Assembly: GCF_021502675.1 (NCBI RefSeq)
Contig: NZ_JAKFHA010000002.1
Location: 476,199-540,198 of the forward strand
Source of the DNA: Yinghuangia soli
Lineage (GTDB): Bacteria; Actinomycetota; Actinomycetes; Streptomycetales; Streptomycetaceae
DNA: 64,000 nucleotides
Direction: 5' to 3'
Each line of letters opens with the position of its first letter. Position 1 is the stretch's first letter. The notes under the pieces were generated by a model. The model did no database searches, was not told where the DNA came from, and saw only the letters and a program-made list of their open reading frames with translations. The translations under genes and the position numbers were made by a program. This document shows positions 35,301-43,184 of this stretch, one piece after another.

Positions 35301-35557
35301 CCGTCGACCACGCGGGTGGCGATCGGAGTGAGCTTGTACCCGTACCGCCCGGTCCAGCCGGAGGCCGGAGGCGGGGTGATCGTCTGCGGCGCGACCGGCA
35401 GGCCCGCTCCGGGCACGAAGGCCGATGCCGTGGTCCCGGTTCCGGCCCCGATCGGGGGCGCGGCGGCGGCGCTGCTTGCCAGGCCGAAGGTCAGGCAGGT
35501 GGACAGCACGGCCGATGAGCAGGCCCAGGTCAGGGCCCGCCTAGTCGTGTTACTCAA
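32372..35557 (-). CDS. Large secreted protein: arylsulfotransferase-like propeller plus LGFP repeats
   Basis: A 1061-aa exported protein. The start is TTG with an AAGGA site; it gives a signal peptide (RRALTWACSSAVLSTCLTFGLASSAAAA). Residues about 85-430 resemble the ASST/arylsulfotransferase propeller (NNNWWSWIIEDADGKTLRTI, FKDRATG-like blades including VYKFDRATGGFAWILGG, SGGNQVLPNGNRLITFGA). About 590-1055 contain eight or nine LGFP repeats (LGYPVGDAV, LGYPVTGAY, LGLPTTDEL, LGYPTDSEH, IGFPLTDET, LGFPTTNEW, LGLPIQD, LGLPWATEH), each with QRF/ERGxIYW. LGFP repeats bind wall or arabinogalactan-type glycans in actinobacteria. Sulfotransfer activity is not proven. Confidence 0.8.
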   Translation of the reverse strand: MSNTTRRALTWACSSAVLSTCLTFGLASSAAAAPPIGAGTGTTASAFVPGAGLPVAPQTITPPPASGWTGRYGYKLTPIATRVVDGAAPGLLFGGNPSADPVQNASYIYDNDGRIVYSNQSGENLTRINYLGRPAVANNNWWSWIIEDADGKTLRTIAMPDLASEQPSIRTNADGTKALITFQRPASVDLSGSGGPSKATVLESVLREVDLATGGTTFEWASLKDGAAQVPLTDSLVGITPGLDYVGLNGASYAQDGSILASASGTGSVYKFDRATGGFAWILGGKRNQFAFTGTSAEPSRPLDVSVDGSGRLSFLDDSAAKSARSVAYTLDEDAKTAALSWSWTPEDPVSDVKSGGNQVLPNGNRLITFGAKGAVAEVTPNGTVVFESQLPAGVPTQRVQRESWTTGRPEFRVHDVSMTTGKLDAVAIWNGASGVASWQLSTGPDKDHLTPVGTLPYQGVVSEIKATLDRTTAGYVLTALDSEGKPLPSGTSQITYIDEIAKLVAELPDPSVMGTPTTFAKPVGAPQAGATMRDFTQGLGYIQRSYWSSTTALIYGPLADAYKAQGGPTGPLGAPIGPMAVYSDGGSAVPLAGETVLVYSPGKGTRVLKGGFALAWRGQKDPLATLGYPVGDAVRDPSGTGCVQDFALAKLYAASCDTGAAAAVPPAVAARWEPLKSLLGYPVTGAYDDNGTTVQRFERGAITVASNGTTRLVFGAIYQEWLANTYLGLPTTDELAVGDGIGRVSHFARGSIYWSPQSGAHALQNGGIHTKWLQLGGPTGFLGYPTDSEHDFKEIAGTGARTTTFQRGIVVWTAATGPHEMHGGVLQTWRDSIYRYTAGYPGGAWIGFPLTDETATGSRRGIYQVFQRGAVFWSPNSGAAIIRGGMAEKWASQNWDSGWLGFPTTNEWPMTDRPGVVVQYFERGRIYWSADRGARMVPDALDPTRWISLNLGLPIQDVQYTADGTSQYVIAERGALYATHKEVADNGFADIVMGGIWAKYQSIGADRSCLGLPWATEHNAWNQYGTPDGSMLQSFANGTIVWNSVTGVSTARCGKNGKPF

Positions 35558-36090
35558 GAAGTTTCCTTCTCCGGGGGACTCCCGAAGGCCCGGCAGGAGA
35601 CAGGCCCTTCGGACGGATTCTGGACGAGCGGGCGCGGGCCGAGGCCTGAGACGCCGAGAGGCTAAGACGCTAAGGAAGGGGCGCCTGAAGCGCTCGGCGC
35701 GCCTGCCGCGAAAGCCGCGGGGACGAGGGAAGTTGAAACCGCCGAAGTCGCGCCGGAAACTCTCACGACGCCAAACGGCGACAGATCAGCCGCCGGGACG
35801 GCCGCGGCAGAGGTCCTTCTCAGACGCCTGGTCACAGGTTTCCGCTACTCCCCCCGGTAGTTGGAATCTATATACCAGGGCGATGGTTGGCCGCGTCAAG
35901 CAGGATTTCCCAGCGGAGCCGGGACCGGACGGAGAGTCACTTTCCTTTCCTGAAAAGGAAATTCGGCAGGCCAAAGAGTCGACAAATGAACTGCTGTGGA
36001 CGGCGTGCCCGGCGGTGCGAGCGGCAGGTCGGCGCCCGCCGGCATGGCGACGGCCGGGGGCAATCCCGGGCTGCGGCGTACTGTGGAAAT
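35558..36090. other. Intergenic region, 533 bp
   Basis: No convincing gene; the open frames across it have non-coding composition. It holds the 5' region of the secreted propeller gene (minus strand) and, on the plus strand, an AT-richer segment around 35870-35880 (CTATATACC) and a small inverted repeat TTTCCTGAAAAGGAAA near 35946-35961. Both could be control sites, with low certainty. Confidence 0.4.
36079..36084 (+). promoter_or_regulatory. -10 box of the leaderless 64-aa membrane protein gene
   Basis: TACTGT begins 12 nt before the GTG at 36091, and no ribosome site is present between them. Confidence 0.45.
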
Positions 36091-36285
36091 GTGCGCAGGC
36101 GGAAGCGGCTCTATTTCGCGCTCATGGGCACGTGCCTGACGTTGTTCGTGCTGTCGTGGGCGGTGATCCGCTTTGTCTCGGTGCCGGCGGCCGTCGCGAT
36201 GAGCGTCGTGGCGATGGTCATCCCGCCGGTCGCGGCGATCGTCGCCAATCGCCGCGATCCGGGGGAGCGGTGGTTCGACGAATAG
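36091..36285 (+). CDS. Small DUF3099-like membrane protein
   Basis: A 64-aa protein: basic start MRRRKRLYFALMG, two hydrophobic segments (LTLFVLSWAVIRFV and VAMSVVAMVIPPVAAIVAN) and an acidic tail RRDPGERWFDE. It resembles the small DUF3099-type membrane proteins common in Streptomyces. The GTG start is supported by a leaderless-type -10. Function unknown. Confidence 0.65.
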   Translation: MRRRKRLYFALMGTCLTLFVLSWAVIRFVSVPAAVAMSVVAMVIPPVAAIVANRRDPGERWFDE

Positions 36286-36360
36286 CCCCGCGGAATGCGC
36301 CGCCGAATGCCTGCCGGAAAGCCGTCCGGCCTCGGTCGGGAAGGCCGACGGCGGCGAAGG

Positions 36361-36723
36361 TCAGTAGACGAGCGCCTGCGCGTCGTCCGCCATCGCCTCT
36401 TGGACAAATACCTGCGCGCCCGCGATCCGCACGCCCTCGATGACGTCCGCGCCCGTGATGCCGCGCCGCGCCGCGCACTGCGTGCAGACGGTCACCTTGC
36501 CGCCGGCCAGGATCGCGTCGAGGAGGTCGCTGAGCGGCGCGGCCTCCGGAAGGGTGAACTCGGCGGCGCGCCCCGGCACCCCGAACCAGGCCGATTCGCC
36601 GGTGAGCCACAGCGACACGTCGACCCCGCCGGCCACCGCCACGGCGGCCACGGTGAACGCCTGCGAGCAGCGTTCCGGAGCGTCCAGGCCGGCCGTCACC
36701 TTCACCACGAGTGAGCGCTTCAT
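36361..36723 (-). CDS. DsrE-family protein
   Basis: A 120-aa cytoplasmic protein of the DsrE/DsrF-like fold, from ATG 36723 (MKRSLVVKVTAGLDAPER). It has the alternating strand-helix pattern and two cysteines in TVCTQCAARRGI at the position of sulfur-carrying cysteines in DsrE/TusD proteins. A role in sulfur relay is possible but inferred. Three further in-frame codons upstream (MGG) are an alternative start. Confidence 0.78.
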   Translation of the reverse strand: MKRSLVVKVTAGLDAPERCSQAFTVAAVAVAGGVDVSLWLTGESAWFGVPGRAAEFTLPEAAPLSDLLDAILAGGKVTVCTQCAARRGITGADVIEGVRIAGAQVFVQEAMADDAQALVY

Positions 36724-36880
36724 GCCGCCCACGCTAGTGCGCCGGTCGGGTGCGCCCGTGCCGGGACACCGTGTCGTACGGCACCCTGCCCGGTTCCGGC
36801 GGCAGGCCCGGCCCTACACTGATCGGGATTTGGCCCCGCTCGCGGCCCTGCCGCGCGGCACTCGTACGAGGAGCACCAAG

Positions 36881-36979
36881 GTGCACGTCTTCTTCATCGC
36901 GATGCTGGTCTTCGTCGGCGTCCTGGTCGCGTGGTTCTCGGCGCTGACCGTCGCGAAGCTCTACAAGGGCCAGAACTGA
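36881..36979 (+). CDS. 32-residue single-span membrane peptide
   Basis: GTG 36881, with GAGGAG 8 nt upstream, opens a very short frame: one hydrophobic helix (HVFFIAMLVFVGVLVAWFSALTV) and a basic end AKLYKGQN. Good ribosome site and clear membrane-peptide composition support it. Function unknown. Confidence 0.6.
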   Translation: MHVFFIAMLVFVGVLVAWFSALTVAKLYKGQN

Positions 36980-37035
36980 GCTGATCGGCCGGTAGGCTCA
37001 AGGGCCGAAACCGCTCACTTACCAGGCCGGATGAC

Positions 37036-37548
37036 ATGATCGAAATCCCGGACGACATGCACCCCGACGTCGTCCCGCTCGCCTTCCTGCTCGGCATCTG
37101 GGAGGGCGTCGGCGTCGGCGACTACCCGACGATCGAGGCCTTCCGCTTCGGCCAGCAGGTGACGTTCACGCAGGACGGCAGGCCGTTCCTGGCCTACACG
37201 TCGCGCACGTGGCTGCTCGACGACGACGGCAACCGGGTCCGCCCGCTGGCCACCGAGACGGGCTACTGGAAGTCGAAGCTGGACGGCAGCGTCGAGGTGA
37301 CCCTCGCGCACCCGACCGGCATCGTCGAGATCTGGCTCGGCGAGACCGACAAGGGCCGCATCGAGATGCGCACCGACGTCGTGGCCCGCACGGTCGACGC
37401 CAAGGAGTACACCGCAGGCCACCGGCTCTACGGCCTGGTCAAGGGCGAACTCATGTACGCGTACGACATGGCCGCGATGGGTCACCCGCTGCAGAGCCAC
37501 ATGTCCGCGCAGCTCAAGCGCGTGGACCGCGAGATCGCCGCGGAGTAG
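37036..37548 (+). CDS. FABP/nitrobindin-like beta-barrel protein
   Basis: A 170-aa cytoplasmic ten-stranded barrel of the nitrobindin (DUF1794) family. The diagnostic N-terminal motif is GIWEGVGVGDYPTI at 20-33. The barrel runs through VTFTQDGRPFLAYTSRTW, VEVTLAHPTGIVEIWLG and AAMGHPLQSHMSAQLKR. Nitrobindins bind heme through a C-terminal histidine; candidates here are in GHRLYG or GHPLQSH, not certain. Commonly annotated as an FABP-family protein in actinobacteria. Confidence 0.87.
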   Translation: MIEIPDDMHPDVVPLAFLLGIWEGVGVGDYPTIEAFRFGQQVTFTQDGRPFLAYTSRTWLLDDDGNRVRPLATETGYWKSKLDGSVEVTLAHPTGIVEIWLGETDKGRIEMRTDVVARTVDAKEYTAGHRLYGLVKGELMYAYDMAAMGHPLQSHMSAQLKRVDREIAAE

Positions 37549-37577
37549 CACCGCAGACGCATACGTACACACGCATA

Positions 37578-37617
37578 CGCGAGGGCCCGCCCGGAACATC
37601 CCGGGCGGGCCCTCGCG
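37578..37617. terminator. Bidirectional terminator
   Basis: CGCGAGGGCCCGCCCGG, loop AACATC, CCGGGCGGGCCCTCGCG: perfect 17-bp stem between the nitrobindin-like gene and the convergent LCP gene. Confidence 0.88.
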
Positions 37618-37639
37618 TTCGTCGTGCCGTTCGTCAGGC

Positions 37640-38935
37640 TCAGCGCACGTAGTCGGGGGTCTCCTCGTGCGGGTACCGGCGCAGGTAGATGTCCATCGTG
37701 TCGGCGCGCATGTTGTCCCACATGAACTTCGACTTCTCCGGGGCCAGGACCGCTGCGTCCTGCCCGTTGATGGTCTTCAGCTCCGAGATCGGCGCGGTCA
37801 TGAACCGGACGTCGTCGCCGCGCAGTTTGCGCATGCCCCACACCAGGTCGCGCAGGTCGCTGTTGGACATCCGGTCGTCGACGCTGATCGCGTCGGTGAT
37901 CGCGTCGAGCAGACCGGGCAGGCCGAGCGGGTCGGAGAGTTTGCCGCCGGACAGCAGCTCCTCGAAGACCGCGCGCATGAAGTTCTGCTGCCGCTCGACG
38001 CGGTCGAGGTCGCCGCGGGGGAGGCCCTTGCGCTCGCGGACGTACGACAGCGCCTCGGCGCCGTCCATGTGGTGCCGTCCGGCCGTCCAGGCGCGGTTGT
38101 CCTCGCCTGCCGGGACGTCCTCGGAGACCTCGACGTCCACGCCCCCCAGCGCGTCCGTGAGGCGCTTGAAGCCCTCCCAGTCGATCGCCGCGAAGTGGTC
38201 GACCCGGATGTCGGTCAGCCGCTGCACGGTGTCGATGAGCAGCGGCGGACCGCCCCACGAGAACGCCGCGTTGACCTTGGCCTCGCCGCGGCCCGGGATG
38301 GCCACCCAGGTGTCGCGCGGCACCGACACGATGTACGCGGAGCGCCGGTCCGCGGACAGGTGCAGCAGCATCGTGGCGTCGCTGCGCTGCATGCCCTCCT
38401 GCCACAGCGGGCCCTTGGCGTTGCGTCCGGTGGTCGGCATGTCGTTGCGCGAGTCGAGGCCGACCAGCAGGAAGTTGAGGCCTTTGCCGCGGGGCGGCTG
38501 CTCGGCGGCCGGGATGTTCGGGAAGGCGTTCTCGATGCGGTCGACCTTGCCGGCGTAGTGGTCGATGAACCACCACACGCCCACGGCGGCGAGCAGCACG
38601 AGCGACAGCATCATCACCACGGTCGTGATGAGCACGGTCCGCACCCGCCGGCGGCGGCGCTTCTTGCGGTGGCCGGGCGGGGGCGCGCCCTCGTCGCCGG
38701 AGTCGCCGTCCTGGCCCTCTTGCCCGTCCTGGCCGTCCGGGTCACCGTCGGCAAAGCCGTCGCCGTCGTCGGTATCCCTGCCGTCGTCGAGGATGCGCAG
38801 GCCTATGCCGTCGTGCGCGTCGCTGCTCTCGCCGCCGGCCGCGCGGTACGGGTCATCCCCGCCGTACTCGCGTCTGCCTGCGGCGCCGTCCGATGTGGCC
38901 CCCACCCGGGACTCGTCGTCGTCCACGAGGGGCAT
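37640..38935 (-). CDS. LytR-CpsA-Psr (LCP) family wall polymer ligase
   Basis: A 431-aa membrane enzyme. A long acidic cytoplasmic tail (residues 1-85, many Asp/Gly), a basic stretch HRKKRRRRRVR and one span (VLITTVVMMLSLVLLAAVGVWWF) come first. The LCP domain has the conserved LLVGLDSRND, RSDATMLLHL, IVSVPRDTWV and the basic RERKGLPRGDLDRVERQQ, which bind the polyprenyl-pyrophosphate. LCP proteins attach teichoic acids or other glycopolymers to peptidoglycan, fitting the exporter locus at the start of the window. Confidence 0.9.
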   Translation of the reverse strand: MPLVDDDESRVGATSDGAAGRREYGGDDPYRAAGGESSDAHDGIGLRILDDGRDTDDGDGFADGDPDGQDGQEGQDGDSGDEGAPPPGHRKKRRRRRVRTVLITTVVMMLSLVLLAAVGVWWFIDHYAGKVDRIENAFPNIPAAEQPPRGKGLNFLLVGLDSRNDMPTTGRNAKGPLWQEGMQRSDATMLLHLSADRRSAYIVSVPRDTWVAIPGRGEAKVNAAFSWGGPPLLIDTVQRLTDIRVDHFAAIDWEGFKRLTDALGGVDVEVSEDVPAGEDNRAWTAGRHHMDGAEALSYVRERKGLPRGDLDRVERQQNFMRAVFEELLSGGKLSDPLGLPGLLDAITDAISVDDRMSNSDLRDLVWGMRKLRGDDVRFMTAPISELKTINGQDAAVLAPEKSKFMWDNMRADTMDIYLRRYPHEETPDYVR

Positions 38936-38989
38936 TCTGTCCCGCCGCGGCCGCTCACACGTGCGAATCCGGCAAGCTTTCGGGACGCC

Positions 38990-38995
38990 TAGAAT
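38990..38995 (+). promoter_or_regulatory. -10 box of leaderless nur
   Basis: TAGAAT begins 12 nt before the GTG of nur. The sequence between has no ribosome site, so a leaderless transcript is predicted. Confidence 0.6.
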
Positions 38996-39001
38996 TCAAC
39001 G

Positions 39002-39469
39002 GTGACCACGGACTGGAAGCGCGAGCTGCGGGACAAGGGGTACCGGCTGACGCCGCAGCGCCAGCTCGTGCTGGAAGCGGTGACCAAGCTCGGCCACGCG
39101 ACGCCCGACGAAATCCTGACCGAGGTCCACAAGACGGCCGGCGGGATCAACATCTCGACCGTGTACCGCACCCTTGAGCTGCTGGAGCAGCTCGAACTGG
39201 TGAAACACACGCACCTGGGACACGGTGCCCCGACCTACCACCCGGCAGGCCGCAGCGACCACCTGCATCTGGTCTGCCGCGACTGCGAGTCGGTGACCGA
39301 GGTCGAGCCGGGGCTGGCCACGCCGCTCGCGGACACCGTCGCGGCGCGCTTCGGATTCGACGTCGACCTGCAGCATTTCGCCATTTTCGGCCGCTGCGGC
39401 GACTGCACCCGCCGGCAGGCGGAACGCCGTGCCGAGGCAGCCGGCGCCGGGTCCCCCGACCAGGCCTGA
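39002..39469 (+). CDS. nur: Nickel-responsive Fur-family regulator Nur
   Basis: A 155-aa Fur-family repressor. DNA-binding half: RELRDKGYRLTPQRQLVLEAV and GGINISTVYRTLELLEQL. Metal sites: the histidine-rich hinge VKHTHLGHGAPTYH and SDHLHLVCRDCESV, with the CxxC and a second pair in FGRCGDCTRR that hold structural zinc. The HTHLGHGAPTYH segment and overall match are those of streptomycete Nur (SCO4180), which controls nickel uptake and Ni/Fe superoxide dismutases. Fur or Zur function is less likely. Confidence 0.85.
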   Translation: MTTDWKRELRDKGYRLTPQRQLVLEAVTKLGHATPDEILTEVHKTAGGINISTVYRTLELLEQLELVKHTHLGHGAPTYHPAGRSDHLHLVCRDCESVTEVEPGLATPLADTVAARFGFDVDLQHFAIFGRCGDCTRRQAERRAEAAGAGSPDQA

Positions 39470-39526
39470 CCGCGTTGTCCACAGGCCGTCCGCCGTTCCT
39501 GCGCGGCGGTGCCTAAGCTGGACGCC

Positions 39527-40489
39527 ATGGCCACCAGTCCTCTGCTCTCCCTGCCCGGCGCCGTCGCCGCCGAGGCGCCGGACCAAGGCGTCGCCGCGCA
39601 CTACGGCGACCCGCTGCGCGAACAACGCCGCCTTGCCGAGGGCCGGGGCTTCGTCGACCTCTCGAACCGCGGCGTGGTCCGCGTGTCCGGGCCGGACCGG
39701 CTGTCCTGGCTGCACTCGCTCACCACGCAGCACCTCACCGACCTCAAGCCGGGCGAGGCCACCGTCACGCTGGTGCTGAGCCCGAACGGCCACATCGAGC
39801 ACGCGCTGTACGTGGTGGACGACGGCGAGGCCCTGTGGGCGCACGTCGAGCCGGGCACCGCTCCCGCACTGGTCGCCTTCCTGGACCGCATGCGCTTCCT
39901 GCTGCGCGTCGAGGTCGAGGACCTGACCGAGGCGTATGCCGTGGTCTTCGAGCCGGTCGCCGAGCCGCGGCCGGCCGGGGATGCGTATGCCGACGTCCTC
40001 GCGCGCGTCGCGGCCGACGGCCGCGAGCTGTTCCTGCCCCGCGAGCGCCTTGCGCAGTTCGGTGCCGACCACGCCGACCCGGCCGGGATGTGGGCGTACG
40101 AGGCGCTGCGGATCGCCGCGTACCGGCCGCGGGTGGGCAACGAGACCGACCACCGCACGATCGTGCACGAGCTGGGCTGGCTGGACACCGCGGTTCACCT
40201 CAACAAGGGCTGCTACCGCGGCCAGGAGACCGTCGCGCGGGTGCACAATCTCGGCCGCCCGCCGCGCCGCCTGGTGTTCCTGCACCTGGACGGCACCGAG
40301 GAGAAGCTGCCCGCCACCGGGTCGCCGGTCGAACTGGACGGCCGGCAGATCGGGTTCGTCACCAGCGCGGCCCGGCACCACGAGCTGGGCACGATCGCGC
40401 TGGCGCTGGTGAAGCGCAACACCGCGGTCGACGCGGTGCTGACCGCCGACGGCGTGCCGGCCTCGCAGGAAGTGGTCGTCCCGGCCTGA
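39527..40489 (+). CDS. ygfZ: YgfZ/GcvT-like folate-binding protein
   Basis: Helps assembly or repair of iron-sulfur proteins, using tetrahydrofolate. The 320-aa protein carries the diagnostic NKGCYRGQETVARV (KGCYxGQE with the conserved Cys) and GcvT-like DRLSWLHSLTTQHLTDL. ATG 39527 is preferred over GTG 39509, since a TAAGCT -10 lies 13 nt before it (leaderless). It follows nur directly, as in Streptomyces. Confidence 0.9.
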   Translation: MATSPLLSLPGAVAAEAPDQGVAAHYGDPLREQRRLAEGRGFVDLSNRGVVRVSGPDRLSWLHSLTTQHLTDLKPGEATVTLVLSPNGHIEHALYVVDDGEALWAHVEPGTAPALVAFLDRMRFLLRVEVEDLTEAYAVVFEPVAEPRPAGDAYADVLARVAADGRELFLPRERLAQFGADHADPAGMWAYEALRIAAYRPRVGNETDHRTIVHELGWLDTAVHLNKGCYRGQETVARVHNLGRPPRRLVFLHLDGTEEKLPATGSPVELDGRQIGFVTSAARHHELGTIALALVKRNTAVDAVLTADGVPASQEVVVPA

Positions 40490-40648
40490 CCCGGGGCGGC
40501 CCGGCACCGGCCCGGCAGCGCCCCGCCGAGCGGCCCAGTACGTCGCGGTGCAGCGGTGCACCGGTGCGAATACGGGGGCTTTCCCCCTGTGGTGCACCGC
40601 GGCACGGGCCGACAATGGGATCAGCAGGCCTTCCCGAGGGGGTACGTC

Positions 40649-40843
40649 ATGTCCGGTTCGCAACGCGCCTTGTACATCGCCGGCGGGGTGATCGCCGGCA
40701 TCATCGCGCTGACGGTCCTCGACGGCCTGGTGGCCTGGATCGTCTTCGCCGTGCTGGTCGGGCTGCCGGTGGCGGCCTGGCTCACGCTCGACAAGTCGCA
40801 GCGCCGCCGCATCCGCAACATCAACCGCCGCCGCCTGCCCTGA
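40649..40843 (+). CDS. Small two-span membrane protein
   Basis: A 64-aa protein from ATG 40649, with a GAGGGGG site. Hydrophobic helices ALYIAGGVIAGIIALTVLDG and AWIVFAVLVGLPVAAWLTL are followed by a strongly basic tail KSQRRRIRNINRRRLP that should lie in the cytoplasm. No family recognised. Confidence 0.65.
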   Translation: MSGSQRALYIAGGVIAGIIALTVLDGLVAWIVFAVLVGLPVAAWLTLDKSQRRRIRNINRRRLP

Positions 40844-40870
40844 GGCGGCCCGGGCCCGCCGCCCGGACCC

Positions 40871-41296
40871 TCAGATGTCGATGACGAGCGTGATCGGCCC
40901 GTCGTTGACCAGCGCGACCTTCATGTCCGCACCGAAGACACCGGTCTCCACCTGGGCGCCCAGCGCCCGGAGTTCGGCGACCACCGCGGCCACCATCGGC
41001 TCGGCGACCTCGCCCGGCGCGGCCGCGTTCCAGGTGGGCCGCCGGCCCTTGCGGGCATCGCCGTAGAGCGTGAACTGGCTGATCACCAGCAGCGGGGCGC
41101 CGAGGTCCGAGCAGGACTTCTCGCCGTCCAGGATGCGCACGCTCCACAGCTTCGCGGCCAGCCGCTTGGCGTCCTCCGCGGTGTCGTCGTGGGTCACCCC
41201 GACCAGGACGCACAGCCCCGGCCCGAGGATCGAGCCGACGGTCTCCCCGCCCACCGTGACCGACGCTTCCGACACCCGCTGCACCACTGCTCGCAT
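40871..41296 (-). CDS. dtd: D-aminoacyl-tRNA deacylase
   Basis: Hydrolyses D-aminoacyl-tRNAs to prevent D-amino acid use. The 141-aa protein ([20 protein letters not shown]) shows the two active-site motifs of [20 protein letters not shown] and the Gly-cisPro-type [11 protein letters not shown] end. ATG 41296 fits family length; upstream codons are not conserved in style. Divergent from rsiG. Confidence 0.93.
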   Translation of the reverse strand: MRAVVQRVSEASVTVGGETVGSILGPGLCVLVGVTHDDTAEDAKRLAAKLWSVRILDGEKSCSDLGAPLLVISQFTLYGDARKGRRPTWNAAAPGEVAEPMVAAVVAELRALGAQVETGVFGADMKVALVNDGPITLVIDI

Positions 41297-41340
41297 GCCG
41301 CCATTCTCCCCGGCTCCGGAGCGCCGCGGAGCCGGGGGAC

Positions 41341-41368
41341 CCGTACGGGGCGATTCGTCCCCGTACGG
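41341..41368. promoter_or_regulatory. Inverted repeat between dtd and rsiG
   Basis: CCGTACGGGG, centre CGATTCGT, CCCCGTACGG: a perfect 10-bp inverted repeat in the divergent dtd-rsiG promoter region. An operator is more likely than a terminator because both flanking genes start here. Confidence 0.5.
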
Positions 41369-41405
41369 CACGCGTCATCCCGCCTGCCGTGGCACGATGC
41401 GTGCC

Positions 41406-42107
41406 ATGGCAGATCCGCTGAAGCCGCCCGCGCCGGACTCGGAGGGCCCACAAAGCCCGGACGCCGCCCGCGACCCGTCCGCAGCAGTGCCGGACGAAGG
41501 GCAGGCCGCGGACTCCGCCGCAGCCCCCGACTCCGCGACCCCGGCCGCGGGCCCCGGTCCGGCCGCCCCCGGGCCCGCGCCGGACGCCTTGGCCGATGCC
41601 GACCCCGTTCGCGCGCTCGCGCTGGACCAGGTGCGCGGTCGGCGCCGCGAGGCGCAGCGCGAGGAGAGCGACCTGTCGTTCCTGCGCCGCCTGCTGCAGG
41701 GCCGCATCGACATCCTGCGGGCCGAGCTCAGCCGGCGTGAGGACCCCTCAGCGGCCGGGGACGGCCCCGGGGGCGGGCCCGCTCCGGTGATGGAGCAGCT
41801 GTCCGAGATCCTCTCCGAACGCCGGGCCCCGGCCCGCGGCGCGCGGCATGTGACCGTGCATCCGCCGCGCACCGAGCGGTACCGGCCGCGTATCGAACGC
41901 ATGCTCGCCGACGTGGAGTTGTCCGACCTGGCCGCGCTCTCCGACACGGAGCTGCGGGCCGCGCTGGAGAACCTCACCGGGCACGAGCAGGAGGTCTCCG
42001 CGCGGCGCCTGGAGCTGCAGCGGGAGGCCGACCATTGTGGGGCGGAGATCGCCCGCAGGTACCGTGAAGGGGAGGCCAGGGTCGACGACCTGCTCTCCGG
42101 GCGCTGA
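41406..42107 (+). CDS. rsiG: RsiG, c-di-GMP-armed anti-sigma factor for WhiG
   Basis: A 233-aa protein. After a disordered Pro/Ala/Asp-rich N-terminus (1-75), two helices each carry the c-di-GMP-binding motif E(X)3S(X)2R(X)3Q(X)3D exactly: E87-S91-R94-Q98-D102 and E194-S198-R201-Q205-D209. This tandem motif on an antiparallel coiled coil is the published signature of RsiG, which with c-di-GMP sequesters the sporulation sigma factor WhiG. Its presence implies a sporulating actinomycete. Start ATG 41406; a CACGAT -10-like box lies 13 nt before it. Confidence 0.9.
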   Translation: MADPLKPPAPDSEGPQSPDAARDPSAAVPDEGQAADSAAAPDSATPAAGPGPAAPGPAPDALADADPVRALALDQVRGRRREAQREESDLSFLRRLLQGRIDILRAELSRREDPSAAGDGPGGGPAPVMEQLSEILSERRAPARGARHVTVHPPRTERYRPRIERMLADVELSDLAALSDTELRAALENLTGHEQEVSARRLELQREADHCGAEIARRYREGEARVDDLLSGR

Positions 42108-42188
42108 CCGGCGCCGGGAGCGGCGGCGACGCACGGCCCACTCGCCCGCCGAGTCCCGTCCTCGTCCCGTCCAGGAAAGCGCGCTGCC

Positions 42189-43184
42189 ATGACCGCCTCG
42201 TCGTCCCAGGGCCCTTCGTCCCCCGCTGCGATATCCGCGGCGGACGCCTCGCCGGTGCTGGCCGAGGTGGTCCGCTCCGGCTTCGTCGAGGGATGGCACC
42301 GCGGCGCGCTGGTCGCGCTGGAGGCGGACGGCTCGGTGGCGTTCTCGATCGGCGACGCGACGCGGCCGATCTTCGCGCGCTCGGCCACCAAGCCGGCCCA
42401 GGCGGTGGCCGCGCTGCGGGCCGGTCTGGACCTGGACGGCGAGCTGCTGGCGCTGGCCGCGGCGAGCCATTCGGGTGAACCTTTCCACCTGGACGGGGTA
42501 CGCAAGATCCTCGCCGGCGCGGGCCTGGACGCCGGTGCGCTGCGCACTCCGCCGCAGCTGCCGTTCGGCGAACACGCGTGCGAGGCGTACCTGCGCTCCG
42601 GCGGGCAGCCGGACCCCCTGGTGATGAACTGCTCCGGCAAGCACGCCGCATGGCTGGCCGCGTGCGTGGCGAACGGCTGGGACACCGAGACCTACCTCGA
42701 CCCGGTGCACCCGCTGCAGCAGCTGATCCTGCGCACCGTCGAGGAACTGGCCGACGAGCGCATCTCGCACCTGGGCGTGGACGGCTGCGGCGCACCGGTC
42801 CCGGCGTTCAGCCTGACCGGCCTGGCCCGGCTGTTCCGTGCCATGGTCGGCACCTGCGCGGGCACGCCGCAGTGGCGCGTGGCCGCCGCGATGCGCGAGC
42901 ACCCCGAGTACGTCGCGGGCACCGGCCGCGTGGACACCCTGGTGATGCGCGGGGTGCCCGGGCTGATCGCCAAGATGGGCGCGGAGGCCGTGCAGGGCGT
43001 CGCACTCGCGGACGGCCGGGCGCTGGCGTTCAAGGTGGACGACGGCTCGGTCCGCACGCTGGGCCCGATCCTCGCCGCGGCGCTGCGCCGGATGGGCGTG
43101 GCCGAGCCGGTGCTCGACGAGATCGCCGAGGTCGTGCTGACCGGCGGCGGGCAGCCGGTCGGCGTCATCCGCGCGGCGTTCTAG
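42189..43184 (+). CDS. L-asparaginase, Rhizobium etli (AnsA/ReAV) type
   Basis: A 331-aa enzyme of the PF06089-type asparaginase family, unlike the E. coli type II enzyme. The serine-lysine catalytic elements are ARSATKPAQAV (Ser-x-x-Lys) and MNCSGKHAAWLAACV, and a Cys in GVDGCGAPVPAFSL and the C-terminal GGGQPVGVIRAAF complete the pattern. The product is aspartate plus ammonia. It converges on an HxlR-type regulator, whose stop overlaps by 4 nt. Confidence 0.88.
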   Translation: MTASSSQGPSSPAAISAADASPVLAEVVRSGFVEGWHRGALVALEADGSVAFSIGDATRPIFARSATKPAQAVAALRAGLDLDGELLALAAASHSGEPFHLDGVRKILAGAGLDAGALRTPPQLPFGEHACEAYLRSGGQPDPLVMNCSGKHAAWLAACVANGWDTETYLDPVHPLQQLILRTVEELADERISHLGVDGCGAPVPAFSLTGLARLFRAMVGTCAGTPQWRVAAAMREHPEYVAGTGRVDTLVMRGVPGLIAKMGAEAVQGVALADGRALAFKVDDGSVRTLGPILAAALRRMGVAEPVLDEIAEVVLTGGGQPVGVIRAAF

